A stretch of 64,000 nt of DNA from contig LR991653.1 in the NCBI GenBank assembly GCA_905171695.1, forward strand, positions 524,258 to 588,257, read 5' to 3'. The notes below the pieces were generated by a model, which was not told the DNA's origin, ran no database searches, and saw only the letters and a list, made by a program, of their open reading frames with translations. Made by a program: the position numbers and the translations under genes. Positions within the stretch are counted from its first letter, which is position 1, and the number at the start of each line of letters is the position of its first letter. This stretch comes from Candidatus Methanoperedentaceae archaeon GB37 (GTDB taxonomy: Archaea > Halobacteriota > Methanosarcinia > Methanosarcinales > EX4572-44). Positions 1 through 8,734 of this stretch are shown here, in pieces.

Positions 1-1227
1 TTCTCTTTCGTGTGGCGTGCTGGCTCTCGCAAAGGCGACTATTGGAAGGTCACGGTCTCCTATGATGCTATGGCTCATGCCTGCGACGATCCCAACTATG
101 GTGTCCCGGATTCGGTTGCCTGCGTCAAAGTATTTGAGATGCTCAAGCTCCACCACACCGTTCTCTTTGACGAATTTCATGCCGGAAACAAGGTTTCTTC
201 GATGCTCTTTTAAGAGCCTCTCTGCTTCTTCGAGTGCACCCCCTCGGTCGCCCATGCAGACGTTAAACCCGATCTCGGCGCGGTCGTAGCGTGCCGTTGC
301 GTTCAGGAGCGTTGAGTATTCCTGTGCGTCTCGAAGCTCTGTTCCCTCGGTCTCGTCCTCCAAGGTATAGACCTCCTGGACCACGCGCTCAAGTCTCTGT
401 GGAGAGACTCCCTTCTTCATCTGGTGTTGTATCAGGCTTGAGACGATCCTCTGCTTCTCCTTCTTTTCAAGATCGATCCATCGTCTCCATCGCTCTCCCT
501 GGAGCCGAATGCCAACTCCTTTCAGAAATGCGATGCATGCGTCTTCGTTTCCAGTGAGTCCTATAAGGTAGGGGTCTGTTGCGTACTCAAGGAGTTTGAA
601 GATGGGGCGCGTCTGTTTTCCGAAGAATGCGATGTCGGGCGCGTAGGATAGTTCTCTATTCTCTGCTCCGATCTTGAGTATTGTGCGATTTGCTCCTGTG
701 AGCCGTCCGTCTTTTAGGTGCTGGAGGTCTCCGACAGCTCCCACAACGGCAAGAGATGGAAGCCCTCTTTTCTTGTCGCCCCCTCTCTCTCGGCTGAGTG
801 CCTGTGCGAGGAGGAATGTTGTTCCTGAGCCGCTGAGTTCACGTGAACCGTTCAATCCGAAGAGATGGGGGTTTAAGTGAGAGATGAGTTCATCACGTGC
901 AGGCAGGGTATCTGTGGTCGATGGTTGATGGTGGTCTGATACTACCGCGGTGATGCCGAGCTCCTTTATCTCACTGAGAACTCCGCTTCCAAGGTCTGTG
1001 AAGATTGTAAGTGGCGGATTTGTATCGGCAATCTTTGAAAGCTCAGTTTCTCCGAGTTGTTTTACAAAGACGGTACTGTATTCGATTCCAGCGTCTTCAA
1101 GCGCTCTGCCGATGATCGCAGCAGATGTTAGTCCGTCAGCATCGATGTGGGATACGACGAGTGCTTCGCTTGTGAGCCTGACAATCTCTGCGCATCTCTC
1201 TGCATGTTTTGTCATTTCAGAGAGCAT
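1..1227 (-). CDS. RecJ-like DHH-family single-strand exonuclease, 3' end outside window
   Basis: The frame opens at ATG 1227 and stays open to base 1, so 409 codons are visible and the C-terminus is missing. The N-terminal DHH metal-binding motif SHIDADG is at about residues 26-32, FTDLGSG at 76-82 and the name-giving DHH at 98-100, followed by a Gly/Ser-rich LSGSGTT stretch near 131. These are the core motifs of archaeal RecJ-like (COG1107/COG0608 type) phosphoesterases, which use divalent metal to degrade single-stranded nucleic acid in repair or replication (GAN-like role). It lies downstream of phoU in the same direction with about 50 bp between them, so it may be co-transcribed. An ATG at 1215 is an alternative start. 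The family is clear; which RecJ paralogue it is cannot be told. Confidence 0.85.
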   Translation of the reverse strand, partial: MLSEMTKHAERCAEIVRLTSEALVVSHIDADGLTSAAIIGRALEDAGIEYSTVFVKQLGETELSKIADTNPPLTIFTDLGSGVLSEIKELGITAVVSDHHQPSTTDTLPARDELISHLNPHLFGLNGSRELSGSGTTFLLAQALSRERGGDKKRGLPSLAVVGAVGDLQHLKDGRLTGANRTILKIGAENRELSYAPDIAFFGKQTRPIFKLLEYATDPYLIGLTGNEDACIAFLKGVGIRLQGERWRRWIDLEKKEKQRIVSSLIQHQMKKGVSPQRLERVVQEVYTLEDETEGTELRDAQEYSTLLNATARYDRAEIGFNVCMGDRGGALEEAERLLKEHRRNLVSGMKFVKENGVVELEHLKYFDAGNRIRDTIVGIVAGMSHSIIGDRDLPIVAFARASTPHERE

Positions 1228-1276
1228 TCAGACAACACCCATAGAAGTCCAACACATATTCTCTTTAGAGATCTCT

Positions 1277-1930
1277 TCAATTCAGGTCTATGCGTTCGCC
1301 TGTTACCATATACACGACGCTTTCACAGATGTTTGTGACGTGGTCACCGCATCGTTCAAGGTATCGTGCTACAAAGGTCAGGTGCGAAGCGTTCTTGATT
1401 GTCTTCGGGTCTTCGATCATGTAGGTGATGAGTTCACGGCGCACCTGATCGAAGAGTGCATCGACCTCATCATCTCTCTTAGCAGTCTCTCTTGCAAGCC
1501 CCTCATCAGCGTTCTTGAATGCCTCCATAGAAGATGCTATCATACCACTGCATATCTCTGCCATTCGTGGAATATCCACGAGCGGTTTTATATGATCCTC
1601 TTCAAGTGTTGCTATTGTGATCCTTGCTATTTCAAGGGCGATATCACCGATTCGTTCAAGATCGATTATTATCTTGAGGATTGCACCTATCGTGCGCAGG
1701 TCCCTTGCCATCGGCTGCTGGAGTGCGAGAAGAGCAAAACAGGTATCCTCGATCTGGGCATAGAGTTCATCGATCTCACTACCTGCATCGATCACTCTCT
1801 TTGCAAGCTCAGGATCGTGGTTCTTCAGAGATATGGTTGCCCACAGAACATTATCTTTTGCAAGGTTCCCCATCCTGATCGTGTCTTCTTTCAACTTCCT
1901 CAACTGGTTGTGATACTGCTCCCGTGCCAT
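1277..1930 (-). CDS. phoU: PhoU, phosphate uptake regulator
   Basis: 217 residues, the normal PhoU length, made of two helical repeats. Each carries the E/D-rich metal-cluster signature: DLERIGD near residue 90 and YLERCGDH near residue 190. PhoU dampens Pst phosphate transport and relays phosphate status at the cytoplasmic face of the membrane. The gene follows pstB with a 3-bp gap on the same strand, the usual pstB-phoU order, so the two are very likely one transcript. No PhoR/PhoB-type two-component genes and no pstS, pstC or pstA are in this window, so this is either the tail of a split pst locus or a detached pair. Confidence 0.92.
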   Translation of the reverse strand: MAREQYHNQLRKLKEDTIRMGNLAKDNVLWATISLKNHDPELAKRVIDAGSEIDELYAQIEDTCFALLALQQPMARDLRTIGAILKIIIDLERIGDIALEIARITIATLEEDHIKPLVDIPRMAEICSGMIASSMEAFKNADEGLARETAKRDDEVDALFDQVRRELITYMIEDPKTIKNASHLTFVARYLERCGDHVTNICESVVYMVTGERIDLN

Positions 1931-1933
1931 ACT

Positions 1934-2698
1934 TTATCCAAACCTCCCTGTTATATAGTCCTCGGTGCTCTTCTCACGTGGAGTCTTGAAGAGCTTGCGC
2001 GTCTCATCAAACTCTATCAGCTCACCGTTTAAGAAGAATGCTGTGTAATCGGAGACTCTTGCAGCCTGCTGCATATTATGTGTGACAATAACTATCGTGT
2101 AACGCTTCCTGAGCTCCACCATCAGATCCTCGATCTTGCTCGTGGATATCGGATCAAGGGCGCTGCACGGCTCGTCAAAGAGTATGATCTCAGGTTCCAC
2201 CGCAAGTGTTCTGGCGATGCACAACCGTTGTTGTTGTCCACCACTGAGGCTCAAAGCTGATAGATTCAACCGATCCTTCACCTCGTCCCAGAGAGCCGCA
2301 CGTTTCAAACTATCTTCAACGATTCTGACAAGCCGTTCTTTATTATTCTCTCCATGTATTCGTGGACCGTAGGCTATATTATCGAATATCGACGAGGGAA
2401 AAGGATTCGGTTTTTGGAATACCATGCCAATCTTCTTTCGGAGGCTAACCACATCCACGTCTCGTCTTGTGATATCTTCACCACCAACAAGGATCTCGCC
2501 CTCCATCTTCGTTCCAGGTATCAGATCGTTCATCCTGTTCAGACAGCGTATGAAGCTGGTCTTTCCGCATCCAGAGGGTCCTATTAAAGCGGTAATTCTA
2601 TTTTTCGGTATATCTATCCCGATATTTATCAGAGCATGGTTCTCGCCATACCATAGATTCAGGTTCCTCACTGATATCTCAATGATCTCACGGCTCAT
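1934..2698 (-). CDS. pstB: PstB, phosphate ABC transporter ATPase
   Basis: ATP-binding subunit of the phosphate importer. From the chosen ATG the protein has 254 residues, typical for PstB: Walker [10 protein letters not shown] near residue 37, the PstB-typical [19 protein letters not shown] segment after the Q-loop, ABC signature [16 protein letters not shown], Walker [13 protein letters not shown] and the H-loop THNMQQA. An ATG at 2752 would add 18 hydrophobic residues unlike the family, so MSREIIEI at 2698 is preferred. No clear Shine-Dalgarno precedes it, but an A/T-rich TATA-like run lies at about 2701-2732, so a short-leader transcript is possible. The membrane and binding subunits are absent here. 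Confidence 0.92.
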   Translation of the reverse strand: MSREIIEISVRNLNLWYGENHALINIGIDIPKNRITALIGPSGCGKTSFIRCLNRMNDLIPGTKMEGEILVGGEDITRRDVDVVSLRKKIGMVFQKPNPFPSSIFDNIAYGPRIHGENNKERLVRIVEDSLKRAALWDEVKDRLNLSALSLSGGQQQRLCIARTLAVEPEIILFDEPCSALDPISTSKIEDLMVELRKRYTIVIVTHNMQQAARVSDYTAFFLNGELIEFDETRKLFKTPREKSTEDYITGRFG

Positions 2699-2764
2699 AG
2701 ATTTCAAAAATATAAAAAATATTAAAAAATGGGGTTTTGGAGGATCCAGCAATAAAACCCATTC

Positions 2765-3358
2765 TTAACTCGTCATAAGCGGCTTATGGATGGCCCCAAC
2801 ATCATTGCCATGGCAATTATTGCAGGACACCCCTCTCGAAAGATGGATCAATATCAGCTGACCGTTGCTTGGCTTCGTCGAATCAGGCGGCGGTGCGTGA
2901 CAGTTCTCGCACGACACATGCCCCTCTGAAGCCTTAGGTATCGTGAGTTTATCAGGCGATCCATGACAGACCTGGCACTCGAGGTTCACAGTACCTGCCC
3001 CGATATGTATAGGATGCACCTCTTCACCATGACACCGAGCACAGTACTTACCACCCTCTTTATGAGGCGTTAACTCTTCCGAATTAACATGGCAGAGATC
3101 ACACTGTATCCCCTGCGCTGCAACCGATGGTGCCCGCGTCGGCTTCGGTGTAGGTTTCAGCGTGGGCTCTGCAGGTGCGGGTGTTTCCGGATGGGTTTTG
3201 GCAGGCGTCGTAGCAACCGTCTCATGAGGTGTTGCCACCGGCGTCTCGGACACATTACCAGGCGTCTTTTCAGAGTCCACACAACCCATTCCAAGTATTG
3301 CTATTACAGCAAGAATAAATAACATATATGCAAAAGGGCTCTTGCTCTTCAAATTCAC
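2765..3358 (-). CDS. Pentaheme c-type cytochrome lipoprotein
   Basis: Five CXXCH heme-binding motifs (CDLCH, CARCH, CQVCH, CENCH, CNNCH) fill the C-terminal half. The N-terminus is a hydrophobic signal segment ending in LGMGC, a lipobox whose cysteine would be lipid-anchored outside the membrane. A Thr/Pro-rich stalk of about 60 residues separates anchor and heme domain. GTG at 3358 is chosen because GGTGA lies five bases upstream; the frame extends to ATG 3433, but those codons overlap the putative TATA box. The protein would be 197 residues, extracellular and electron-carrying. It has no obvious operon partner, since pstB starts 67 bp downstream. Family beyond multiheme cytochrome c is not assignable by eye. 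Confidence 0.85.
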   Translation of the reverse strand: MNLKSKSPFAYMLFILAVIAILGMGCVDSEKTPGNVSETPVATPHETVATTPAKTHPETPAPAEPTLKPTPKPTRAPSVAAQGIQCDLCHVNSEELTPHKEGGKYCARCHGEEVHPIHIGAGTVNLECQVCHGSPDKLTIPKASEGHVSCENCHAPPPDSTKPSNGQLILIHLSRGVSCNNCHGNDVGAIHKPLMTS

Positions 3359-3392
3359 AAGTCTCACCTGATTGGCTAAAGGAAGAACGTTA

Positions 3393-3406
3393 GATTTAAA
3401 CCTTTT
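3393..3406 (-). promoter_or_regulatory. Putative archaeal promoter (BRE/TATA) of the pentaheme cytochrome
   Basis: Read on the minus strand, an A/G-rich BRE-like segment is followed by TTTAAAT about 37 bp ahead of the chosen GTG start at 3358, spacing that suits a short leader containing the GGTGA ribosome site. Confidence 0.45.
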
Positions 3407-3469
3407 GGTATTGTTTCGGGGATCCGTCCACATCAGATATATAAGTACGGGAAACTATTTTTTATTTAT

Positions 3470-3985
3470 GCTGAGGGTAAGGGAGATTGTCGAATAGCTA
3501 AGGGTGTTTGAGAGGAATAAGGTGCCTTTTATAGGTTGAGATTCCCGGTATTGTAACCTGTATTCAGACGTCTTCTCTCGGGAGGACTGCCAGAATTCTA
3601 TCTCTGAGCTTTATCCGGTATCTAAAACCTCTCTTTGGAAAGAGGGAATGTTTGAAGAGAGATTGCCTGTTGTATCGGAGAAGAAGAGAAGATACCTGAT
3701 AGCATTAGACGAAACAGTTGTTAAAGCAAGATAAAAAGGCGTACTATGTCTATTAAGCTCCCTTTGCTTATAGATGCACTGAAGAGCCTGGATATGGAAT
3801 TTGAGCGATCAGTCCTTTTGGAGAGAATCCTGGTTGAATCGGTGTTTTCTTCGCTAAAGCAGAGGATAAAGATATTTTTCTGCTAAATTATCTCTTTTAA
3901 TCCTGTTAAAAATTGGAATTTGTTCTGTAAGCTCTTTATGCTTTATTATAATCGGTTGAGGTGGCGTCTATGTTAAGTGGGCACG
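3470..3985 (+). pseudogene. Decayed DDE transposase remnant
   Basis: No long frame survives, but translated fragments match a small archaeal DDE transposase in order: RYLIALDETVVKAR (about 3690-3733), a segment corresponding to the VESVFSSLKQR region near 3840-3870, and YYNRLRWRL directly before a stop near 3975. Several stops and frameshifts interrupt these. The motifs resemble the IS6-like or unclassified archaeal group with a DETxVK first catalytic aspartate; the family assignment is by memory and tentative. It fills most of the gap between the pentaheme cytochrome and mcrC and marks an old insertion. Confidence 0.6.
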
Positions 3986-4183
3986 TCCGAAAGATTTGAT
4001 AAAAAAATTGATGTGTGTATTATTGCTGGTGGGATAAACGGATGTGTCCACTTTGCATATTTCCCCTCTACGCCAGTTAGCGGTTTTTTAGATTTACGCG
4101 GCTTTATATGGGCACGTCCCCTCCCATCTACCAATAGATGTTTATACTTATGGGGAGGAGTGTTATGCAGGTGAAAAGTCTGG

Positions 4184-4972
4184 ATGAGAGTTGCTAGTGG
4201 TATTGGTAGAAGGTGCCAGTATATCGATTGTCGGGCTGAGATGGGTGTTGGGGTGACCGCCGGTGTTGCTCAGCGCGGCACGATGAGCCTTGCACGCAAC
4301 TATGATGTCCTGGTGATCGGTATGTCTGGGAGCAGGCGGCATGTCTTCAAGCCTGTCTGCGAGATCAGTATGGGTCTTCGGGAACGTGGAATTGAGCTGA
4401 GTGTGATGATACTGCAGACGGGTGAGGGCGTGCCTATAGATACTCCCGGGACGATTGCAGTGAAATCCACTTCGATGCGACTTACACCGATGGAGGTGGA
4501 GCAGATCAAGCCTGCGAAGGTGGTGATTGCCCATTTCGGCAACGTTCGAACACATATTGTTTACAAAGTAAGAATGCTGCTTCGGAATGCTGACAAACCC
4601 CTCATAGTCGTCTGCCAATCACCCCTCGACTTTGAAGATTTTGCAAAGATCGGTGTGCCCACCAGGTACGTGCGCCCCCTTGAGGAGAATGTTGGAACGA
4701 GAGGTTCTGTTGCTGGTGTTGTGACCGATGTTACCCGTGGCGTCCCCTGCCCCGAAAAGAAGATCGATGAGATCGCACGCGCAGTCTGGGAAGCGATGCC
4801 TCCACGAGAGACCGAGCCCTCACCAGTCTTCGAAGTTGGCACCTCTGCTCGGTACATTCCAACCGGCACGAAAGGAGTGATCGAGGCTGTTGAGGAGAAC
4901 GCTGAAGGCAGATGGGTGAAGTTCGAAGGAATCGACCTCTGGCATCACGCCAGCAAATTAAAGCAGGAATAG
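4184..4972 (+). CDS. mcrC: McrC (MCR operon protein C) with C-terminal DUF2098-like domain
   Basis: 262 residues. The first ~200 match methyl-coenzyme M reductase operon protein C: AEMGVGVTAGVAQRG, RRHVFKPVCEI, HFGNVRTHIVYK, PLDFEDFAKIGVPTRYV and VTDVTRGV lie in the order expected. McrC is reported in the ATP-dependent complex that reductively activates MCR, so its presence implies an MCR-using archaeon. The last ~50 residues (from about FEVGTSARYIPTGTKG) look like the small DUF2098 domain of methanogens, here joined to McrC. Start 4184 is supported by AGGTGA nine bases upstream; an in-frame stop at 4172 excludes earlier starts. TATA-like boxes are at about 4101-4110 and 4141-4150. No other mcr genes are adjacent. 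Confidence 0.85.
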   Translation: MRVASGIGRRCQYIDCRAEMGVGVTAGVAQRGTMSLARNYDVLVIGMSGSRRHVFKPVCEISMGLRERGIELSVMILQTGEGVPIDTPGTIAVKSTSMRLTPMEVEQIKPAKVVIAHFGNVRTHIVYKVRMLLRNADKPLIVVCQSPLDFEDFAKIGVPTRYVRPLEENVGTRGSVAGVVTDVTRGVPCPEKKIDEIARAVWEAMPPRETEPSPVFEVGTSARYIPTGTKGVIEAVEENAEGRWVKFEGIDLWHHASKLKQE

Positions 4973-4989
4973 ATCAAGAGCAATGATCC

Positions 4990-6096
4990 ATGAAGTTTTC
5001 AAGGCGTGTTCGAGAGATCGATATATCAGGTATACGGAGAGCATTTGAAGCGGCTGGGAGCGATGCAATAAACCTTGGACTTGGACAGCCAGACTTTGAC
5101 ACACCAGCACATATAAAAGAGGCAGCAATCAGGGCGATAAGAGACGGATTTACAGGATACACAGAAAACCAGGGCACCCTGGAACTTCGGGAAGCAATCT
5201 GTGAAAAATTCAAGAGAGAGAACAGGATCGATACAACGCCAGACCGGGTCATCGTCACTGCGGGTGCATCAGAAGCACTCCACATCGCACTCCAAGCCAT
5301 AATAGAACCGGGTGACGAGGTGCTCATTCCAGACCCTGGATTCGTATCCTACAATGCCCTGACACTATTAGCAGAAGGAAGGCCAGTGAGCCTTCCATTG
5401 AGCAGAGATTACACCGTGACACCTGAAGGAATGGCAGAAGAGATAAGACCACGCACATGCGCCATCATAATCAACTCCCCGGCAAACCCGACCGGAGCCG
5501 TGCAGAGAGAAGAAGAGATACGGGGCATATGCGAGCTTGCAGAAGACCATGGCCTGACGATAATCTCTGACGAAGTCTACGAACACTTGATCTACGAAGG
5601 AAGACATGTGAGCCCGGCCGAGTACACAGAGGATGTGATAACCATCAACGCAACATCGAAGACCTATGCTATGACAGGCTGGCGCATTGGATACCTAACA
5701 GCACCAACCGAGGCGATCGAAGAGATGGTCAAGATACACCAGTACGCACAGGCATGCGCAACCAGCATATCACAGAGGGCAGCACTCGCAGCACTCACCG
5801 GGCCACAGGACTCTGTGAGAGAGATGCGCCACGAATTCAAAAGGAGGCGAAGCATCCTCATGAATGCCCTGCGAGAGATGAAGATCGAATGCCGAGAGCC
5901 AAAAGGCGCATTCTATGCATTCCCAAGGATAAGAAACGCAGAGGAAGTGGTCAAGCAACTGCTCCAGCACGGCGTAATCACAACACCCGGAGCCACTTTC
6001 GGAAAAGAGGGCAGTGAGCATATAAGGCTCTCATATGCAGCAACACAGGAAGATATTGAGAAGGCAATGAGCATAATGAGAGAAGTACTCGAGTAA
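4990..6096 (+). CDS. PLP-dependent class I aminotransferase (aspartate/aromatic type)
   Basis: 368 residues of fold-type I aminotransferase. Visible marks are GLGQPDFDTP near residue 30, TAGASEAL near 90, NSPANPTGA at 162-170, SDEVYEHL at 193-200 with PLP-ring aspartate Asp194, ATSKTYAMTGWRIGY with Schiff-base Lys224, and a substrate-carboxylate arginine in HIRLSYA near the C-terminus. This group exchanges amino groups between aspartate, aromatic or branched amino acids and 2-oxoglutarate in the cytosol. The exact substrate cannot be read from sequence. It begins 17 bp after mcrC and may be co-transcribed with it. Confidence 0.9.
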   Translation: MKFSRRVREIDISGIRRAFEAAGSDAINLGLGQPDFDTPAHIKEAAIRAIRDGFTGYTENQGTLELREAICEKFKRENRIDTTPDRVIVTAGASEALHIALQAIIEPGDEVLIPDPGFVSYNALTLLAEGRPVSLPLSRDYTVTPEGMAEEIRPRTCAIIINSPANPTGAVQREEEIRGICELAEDHGLTIISDEVYEHLIYEGRHVSPAEYTEDVITINATSKTYAMTGWRIGYLTAPTEAIEEMVKIHQYAQACATSISQRAALAALTGPQDSVREMRHEFKRRRSILMNALREMKIECREPKGAFYAFPRIRNAEEVVKQLLQHGVITTPGATFGKEGSEHIRLSYAATQEDIEKAMSIMREVLE

Positions 6097-6122
6097 TCAC
6101 CCTGTGACAACGTGACGAATGG

Positions 6123-7358
6123 CTACTCTTCGACACGTTCTATTATCTCTTCGAGTGTGAGCAGTTCTTGTTCTCCGCTTCTCATCTCTTTGAGTGTGAG
6201 TTTTCCAGACTCAAGTTCGTCTTTTCCAACTATCAGGACAAAATCCGCACCAATCGTATTTGCATGTCTCAATTGGTCCTTAAATTTTCGGTTCATCACG
6301 TCTATATGGACTCTCGTGTGTTTTCGAAGTTTTTGTGCGATCTTCATCGCCTCAGTGCGCGTGTCATCAAAGCTCACAAGGTAAAGGGTCGTCGTCTTTC
6401 GTAGAGGAGGGTTGCAGATCTCCATCACGCGGTCAAAGCCGATCCCGAATCCTGTTGAAGGGGTGTCTCTCCCACCGAAGAGGTGGGCAAGCCTGTAGCT
6501 TCCTCCACCACAGATCTGGTTCTCTGCTCCAAGCTTGTCGCTGTATATCTCAAAGACCATGCCTGTGTAGTAATCAAGCCCCCTTGCAATCCCAAGATCC
6601 ACAATGTACTCCACGTCGAGTGCGTCAAGGAGCTCGAGCGTTCGTGAGAATCGATCAAGCTCAGGAAGGTCTCCAGTGATCTTGAGAGCCTCCTCGAGAG
6701 CGTCTCTCCCCTTAAGGTCGATCAGTGAGAGAAGGTTCTCAGAGAGAGGATCTGGAGCTTTTATCTCTTTAAGGTAGTCTTCGAGTCCTACGATATCGTT
6801 TTTGTCAATGAGCCGCATGATACATGCCTGCTCTACACTGCTCAGTCCTTTGATTATGCTTTTGATTATGTCAAGGTTACCTACGCGAAGCTCGCCTTCA
6901 ATGCCCACGCTCGATAGGATCTCCACTGCGAGTGCGATCACCTCCACATCCGCCTCTGGCTGGTCGCTCCCGATAAGCTCCACTCCAAACTGCCAGAACT
7001 CTCTGAAACGAGCCTTCTGGGGGCGCTCATATCTGAAACAGTTGTCAAAATAGAAGAGTTTACAGGGCTTTGCCGAGACTTGAAACGATTCAACATACAA
7101 GCGCATCACAGGCGCTGTCAATTCAGGGCGAAGAGCCATCTGACGCCCACCCTTATCCACAAAAGCATAGATCTCATCGATGATACCCTCCCCTGACTTG
7201 ATCGTGAAGAGATCAAGGCTCTCAAACGTAGGCGTCTTAACCTCACCATAGCCCCATCGATCCACAACACGCCTAAAAATGGATTCAACGCTGCGTCTCC
7301 TCTCCATCTCATCAGGGAGAAGATCCCTCGTGCCTCTCGGACGCTCAATCCTAACCAT
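6123..7358 (-). CDS. hisS: Histidyl-tRNA synthetase
   Basis: 411-residue class II synthetase that charges tRNA-His. N-terminal [11 protein letters not shown] is typical. Motif 2 appears as [21 protein letters not shown], the histidine-specific loop as [17 protein letters not shown], and motif 3 as [13 protein letters not shown]. The C-terminal ~90 residues form the anticodon-binding domain ([20 protein letters not shown] region). Length and order are normal. The 3' end is convergent with the aminotransferase, 26 bp apart. Upstream at 7384-7396 is a TATA-like element and at 7371-7375 GGTGA, about 12 bases before ATG 7358. Confidence 0.95.
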   Translation of the reverse strand: MVRIERPRGTRDLLPDEMERRRSVESIFRRVVDRWGYGEVKTPTFESLDLFTIKSGEGIIDEIYAFVDKGGRQMALRPELTAPVMRLYVESFQVSAKPCKLFYFDNCFRYERPQKARFREFWQFGVELIGSDQPEADVEVIALAVEILSSVGIEGELRVGNLDIIKSIIKGLSSVEQACIMRLIDKNDIVGLEDYLKEIKAPDPLSENLLSLIDLKGRDALEEALKITGDLPELDRFSRTLELLDALDVEYIVDLGIARGLDYYTGMVFEIYSDKLGAENQICGGGSYRLAHLFGGRDTPSTGFGIGFDRVMEICNPPLRKTTTLYLVSFDDTRTEAMKIAQKLRKHTRVHIDVMNRKFKDQLRHANTIGADFVLIVGKDELESGKLTLKEMRSGEQELLTLEEIIERVEE

Positions 7359-7383
7359 AACAACCAGACACTCACCTCTTAAT

Positions 7384-7396
7384 GATATTTAAGTTT
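7384..7396 (-). promoter_or_regulatory. Putative TATA promoter of hisS
   Basis: Minus-strand CTTAAATATC lies roughly 30 bp ahead of the hisS ATG with a GGTGA ribosome site in between, a plausible archaeal promoter layout. Confidence 0.4.
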
Positions 7397-7439
7397 GCAC
7401 ACCGAGACAGGGAATTATAGTATCAGACAAGATATTTTT

Positions 7440-7830
7440 CCTGTATGGGACGAAGACCTGAAAAAGAGGTTGTTAGATGGCTAACATTAGAAGAGTTGAA
7501 TGAAAAGACTCGAAGTAGAAAAGTGTGCGTAGAATCTTGATTACTATGTAATCAAGAGTTGCTTACAGGCAAACAACATACTAAAATCATCTGGAATGAA
7601 ATATGCTAAACCCCACCAGAGAGATTATAGAAGGTATAGAAGGCCTGAGAATGCAGAACTTCATCACAGGATTCTGGACGAAACCTCACCACAGCTCGAT
7701 CGCAAACACTCAAAACGCCTGTGGCCATTCAACAAATCAGCTGTTAAGAAGAACACCACAAAGATGAGAGCAAATACTCTCGGCTTTTATGCGATAAACG
7801 TGTAGGGTGCTGTAGATTTCAATCTCGAGC
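7440..7830 (+). pseudogene. Decayed IS630-type transposase remnant
   Basis: Fragments in different frames recall IS630-group transposases: KPHQRDYRR(Y)RRPENAE near 7600-7650, an LDE(T)SPQL-like second catalytic aspartate region near 7672-7695, and KNTTKMRANTLGFYAI near 7752-7800. Stops and frameshifts break the frame and the N- and C-terminal parts are gone. It marks the left edge of the AT-rich glycan island and may have helped bring it in. Confidence 0.6.
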
Positions 7831-8140
7831 AGTTTTTATGAGCTAACACAGAGAATAAGCTTTGCAGAAAAGTGGATAGAAAAGTTCTTAAATTTTGGTT
7901 AAGTGGGTTGTGTTATGATACTATACATTGAGAGGTTGGAAAGGATGTTTCATGGGAATGGTGGATTTATTCTTGATGTGGAGGAGGGTGTTGCTTTACA
8001 TGATAATGGCTGCTGGGAAGAGATGAAGAGGAGGTTTCTATATAGTTTCTATATAGGAAGAAGTTGGATGCTATTAAGAAGATGAAAAAAACGGATGAAA
8101 AACGGGTGGAAGATGAAGGGTAAATGGTTGGTGATGAGAA
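7831..8140. other. Non-coding stretch with an unassigned ORF fragment
   Basis: Between the transposase relic and the broken glycosyltransferase an open stretch at 7903-8085 (60 codons) begins without a convincing ribosome site and resembles nothing I can name. It may be the relic of another glycan-island gene. No RNA or repeat was recognised. Confidence 0.3.
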
Positions 8141-8731
8141 ATGAGTAAAGTGCTTTTTACATATTCGTAAAGTGCTTTTTACATATTCACCAAATCTACG
8201 TGGAGCTCACAGGATGTTTGCTGAAGCAATGAACGCAGGCTTTATGCAGCTTACATCAAAGAATTCAATGGATTCAGAAGGTTGGCTTTCAAAAGGGCTA
8301 AAGATCTTCCTGATTACGATGTTTATCTGCTCGAAGGTGGAATGCCTCTCTTCCCAGGATGCTTAAAGAAGCAGATGGGTGGTTAAGTGGTTCTATTTGT
8401 TTATTCTGTGCTGTATCCATAGCATAGGGTTTGCAGGCTCCTAAAAATAGCGAAAAGCGGTGTAAACGGGATTTTGCTGCTGAAATAAGATGTGTATTTG
8501 TCAGAAGGTGGAGCGCCAATCGCATCTGTTTCCATAAAGAAACATTTTTCGAGGAAAAGTATACATATCAATATTATAATGGACGAGACGTTTGTGATGA
8601 TGAAGGAGACGCTGGAGGAGATGAAGGACAAATATAAAGGCTATGTGAATCTTGCTCATAAGTTTGCATCACATTATATAGATGGAGCGATTGTGGTATC
8701 AAAACTTGCGAAGGAGAGTGCAGAGGTTTAA
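8141..8731 (+). pseudogene. Inactivated glycosyltransferase N-terminal region
   Basis: ATG 8141, preceded by GGTGAT with good spacing, starts MSKVLFTYS and then hits TAA caused by an exact 22-bp tandem duplication (8145-8188). If one copy is skipped, the frame continues SPNLRGAHRMFAEAMNAG. Further on, other frames give LPDYDVYLLEGG near 8290, a second similar segment DVYLSEGG near 8490, and DETFVMMKETLEEMK, then FASHYIDGAIVVSKLAKES. The order mirrors the N-terminal half of the intact glycosyltransferase at 26080-27084 (LPDYDVYLATG, FRFVDGIIAISEFVKEE). The catalytic C-terminal GT-B domain is absent, and the intact gene at 8735 follows directly. Confidence 0.6.
8145..8188 (+). repeat. Exact 22-bp tandem duplication
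   Basis: Bases 8145-8166 are repeated exactly at 8167-8188. Removing one copy restores the frame through the start of the broken glycosyltransferase, so this duplication itself creates the in-frame TAA. Confidence 0.9.
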
Positions 8732-8734
8732 AAA

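Noticed and set aside
950..2032. Long plus-strand open frame (360 codons) across 950-2032
   Set aside because: It is the mirror of the RecJ-like and phoU genes, has no ribosome site and gives a low-complexity protein.
3977..4174. 65-codon ORF upstream of mcrC
   Set aside because: Lies across the promoter area, no ribosome site, no family resemblance.
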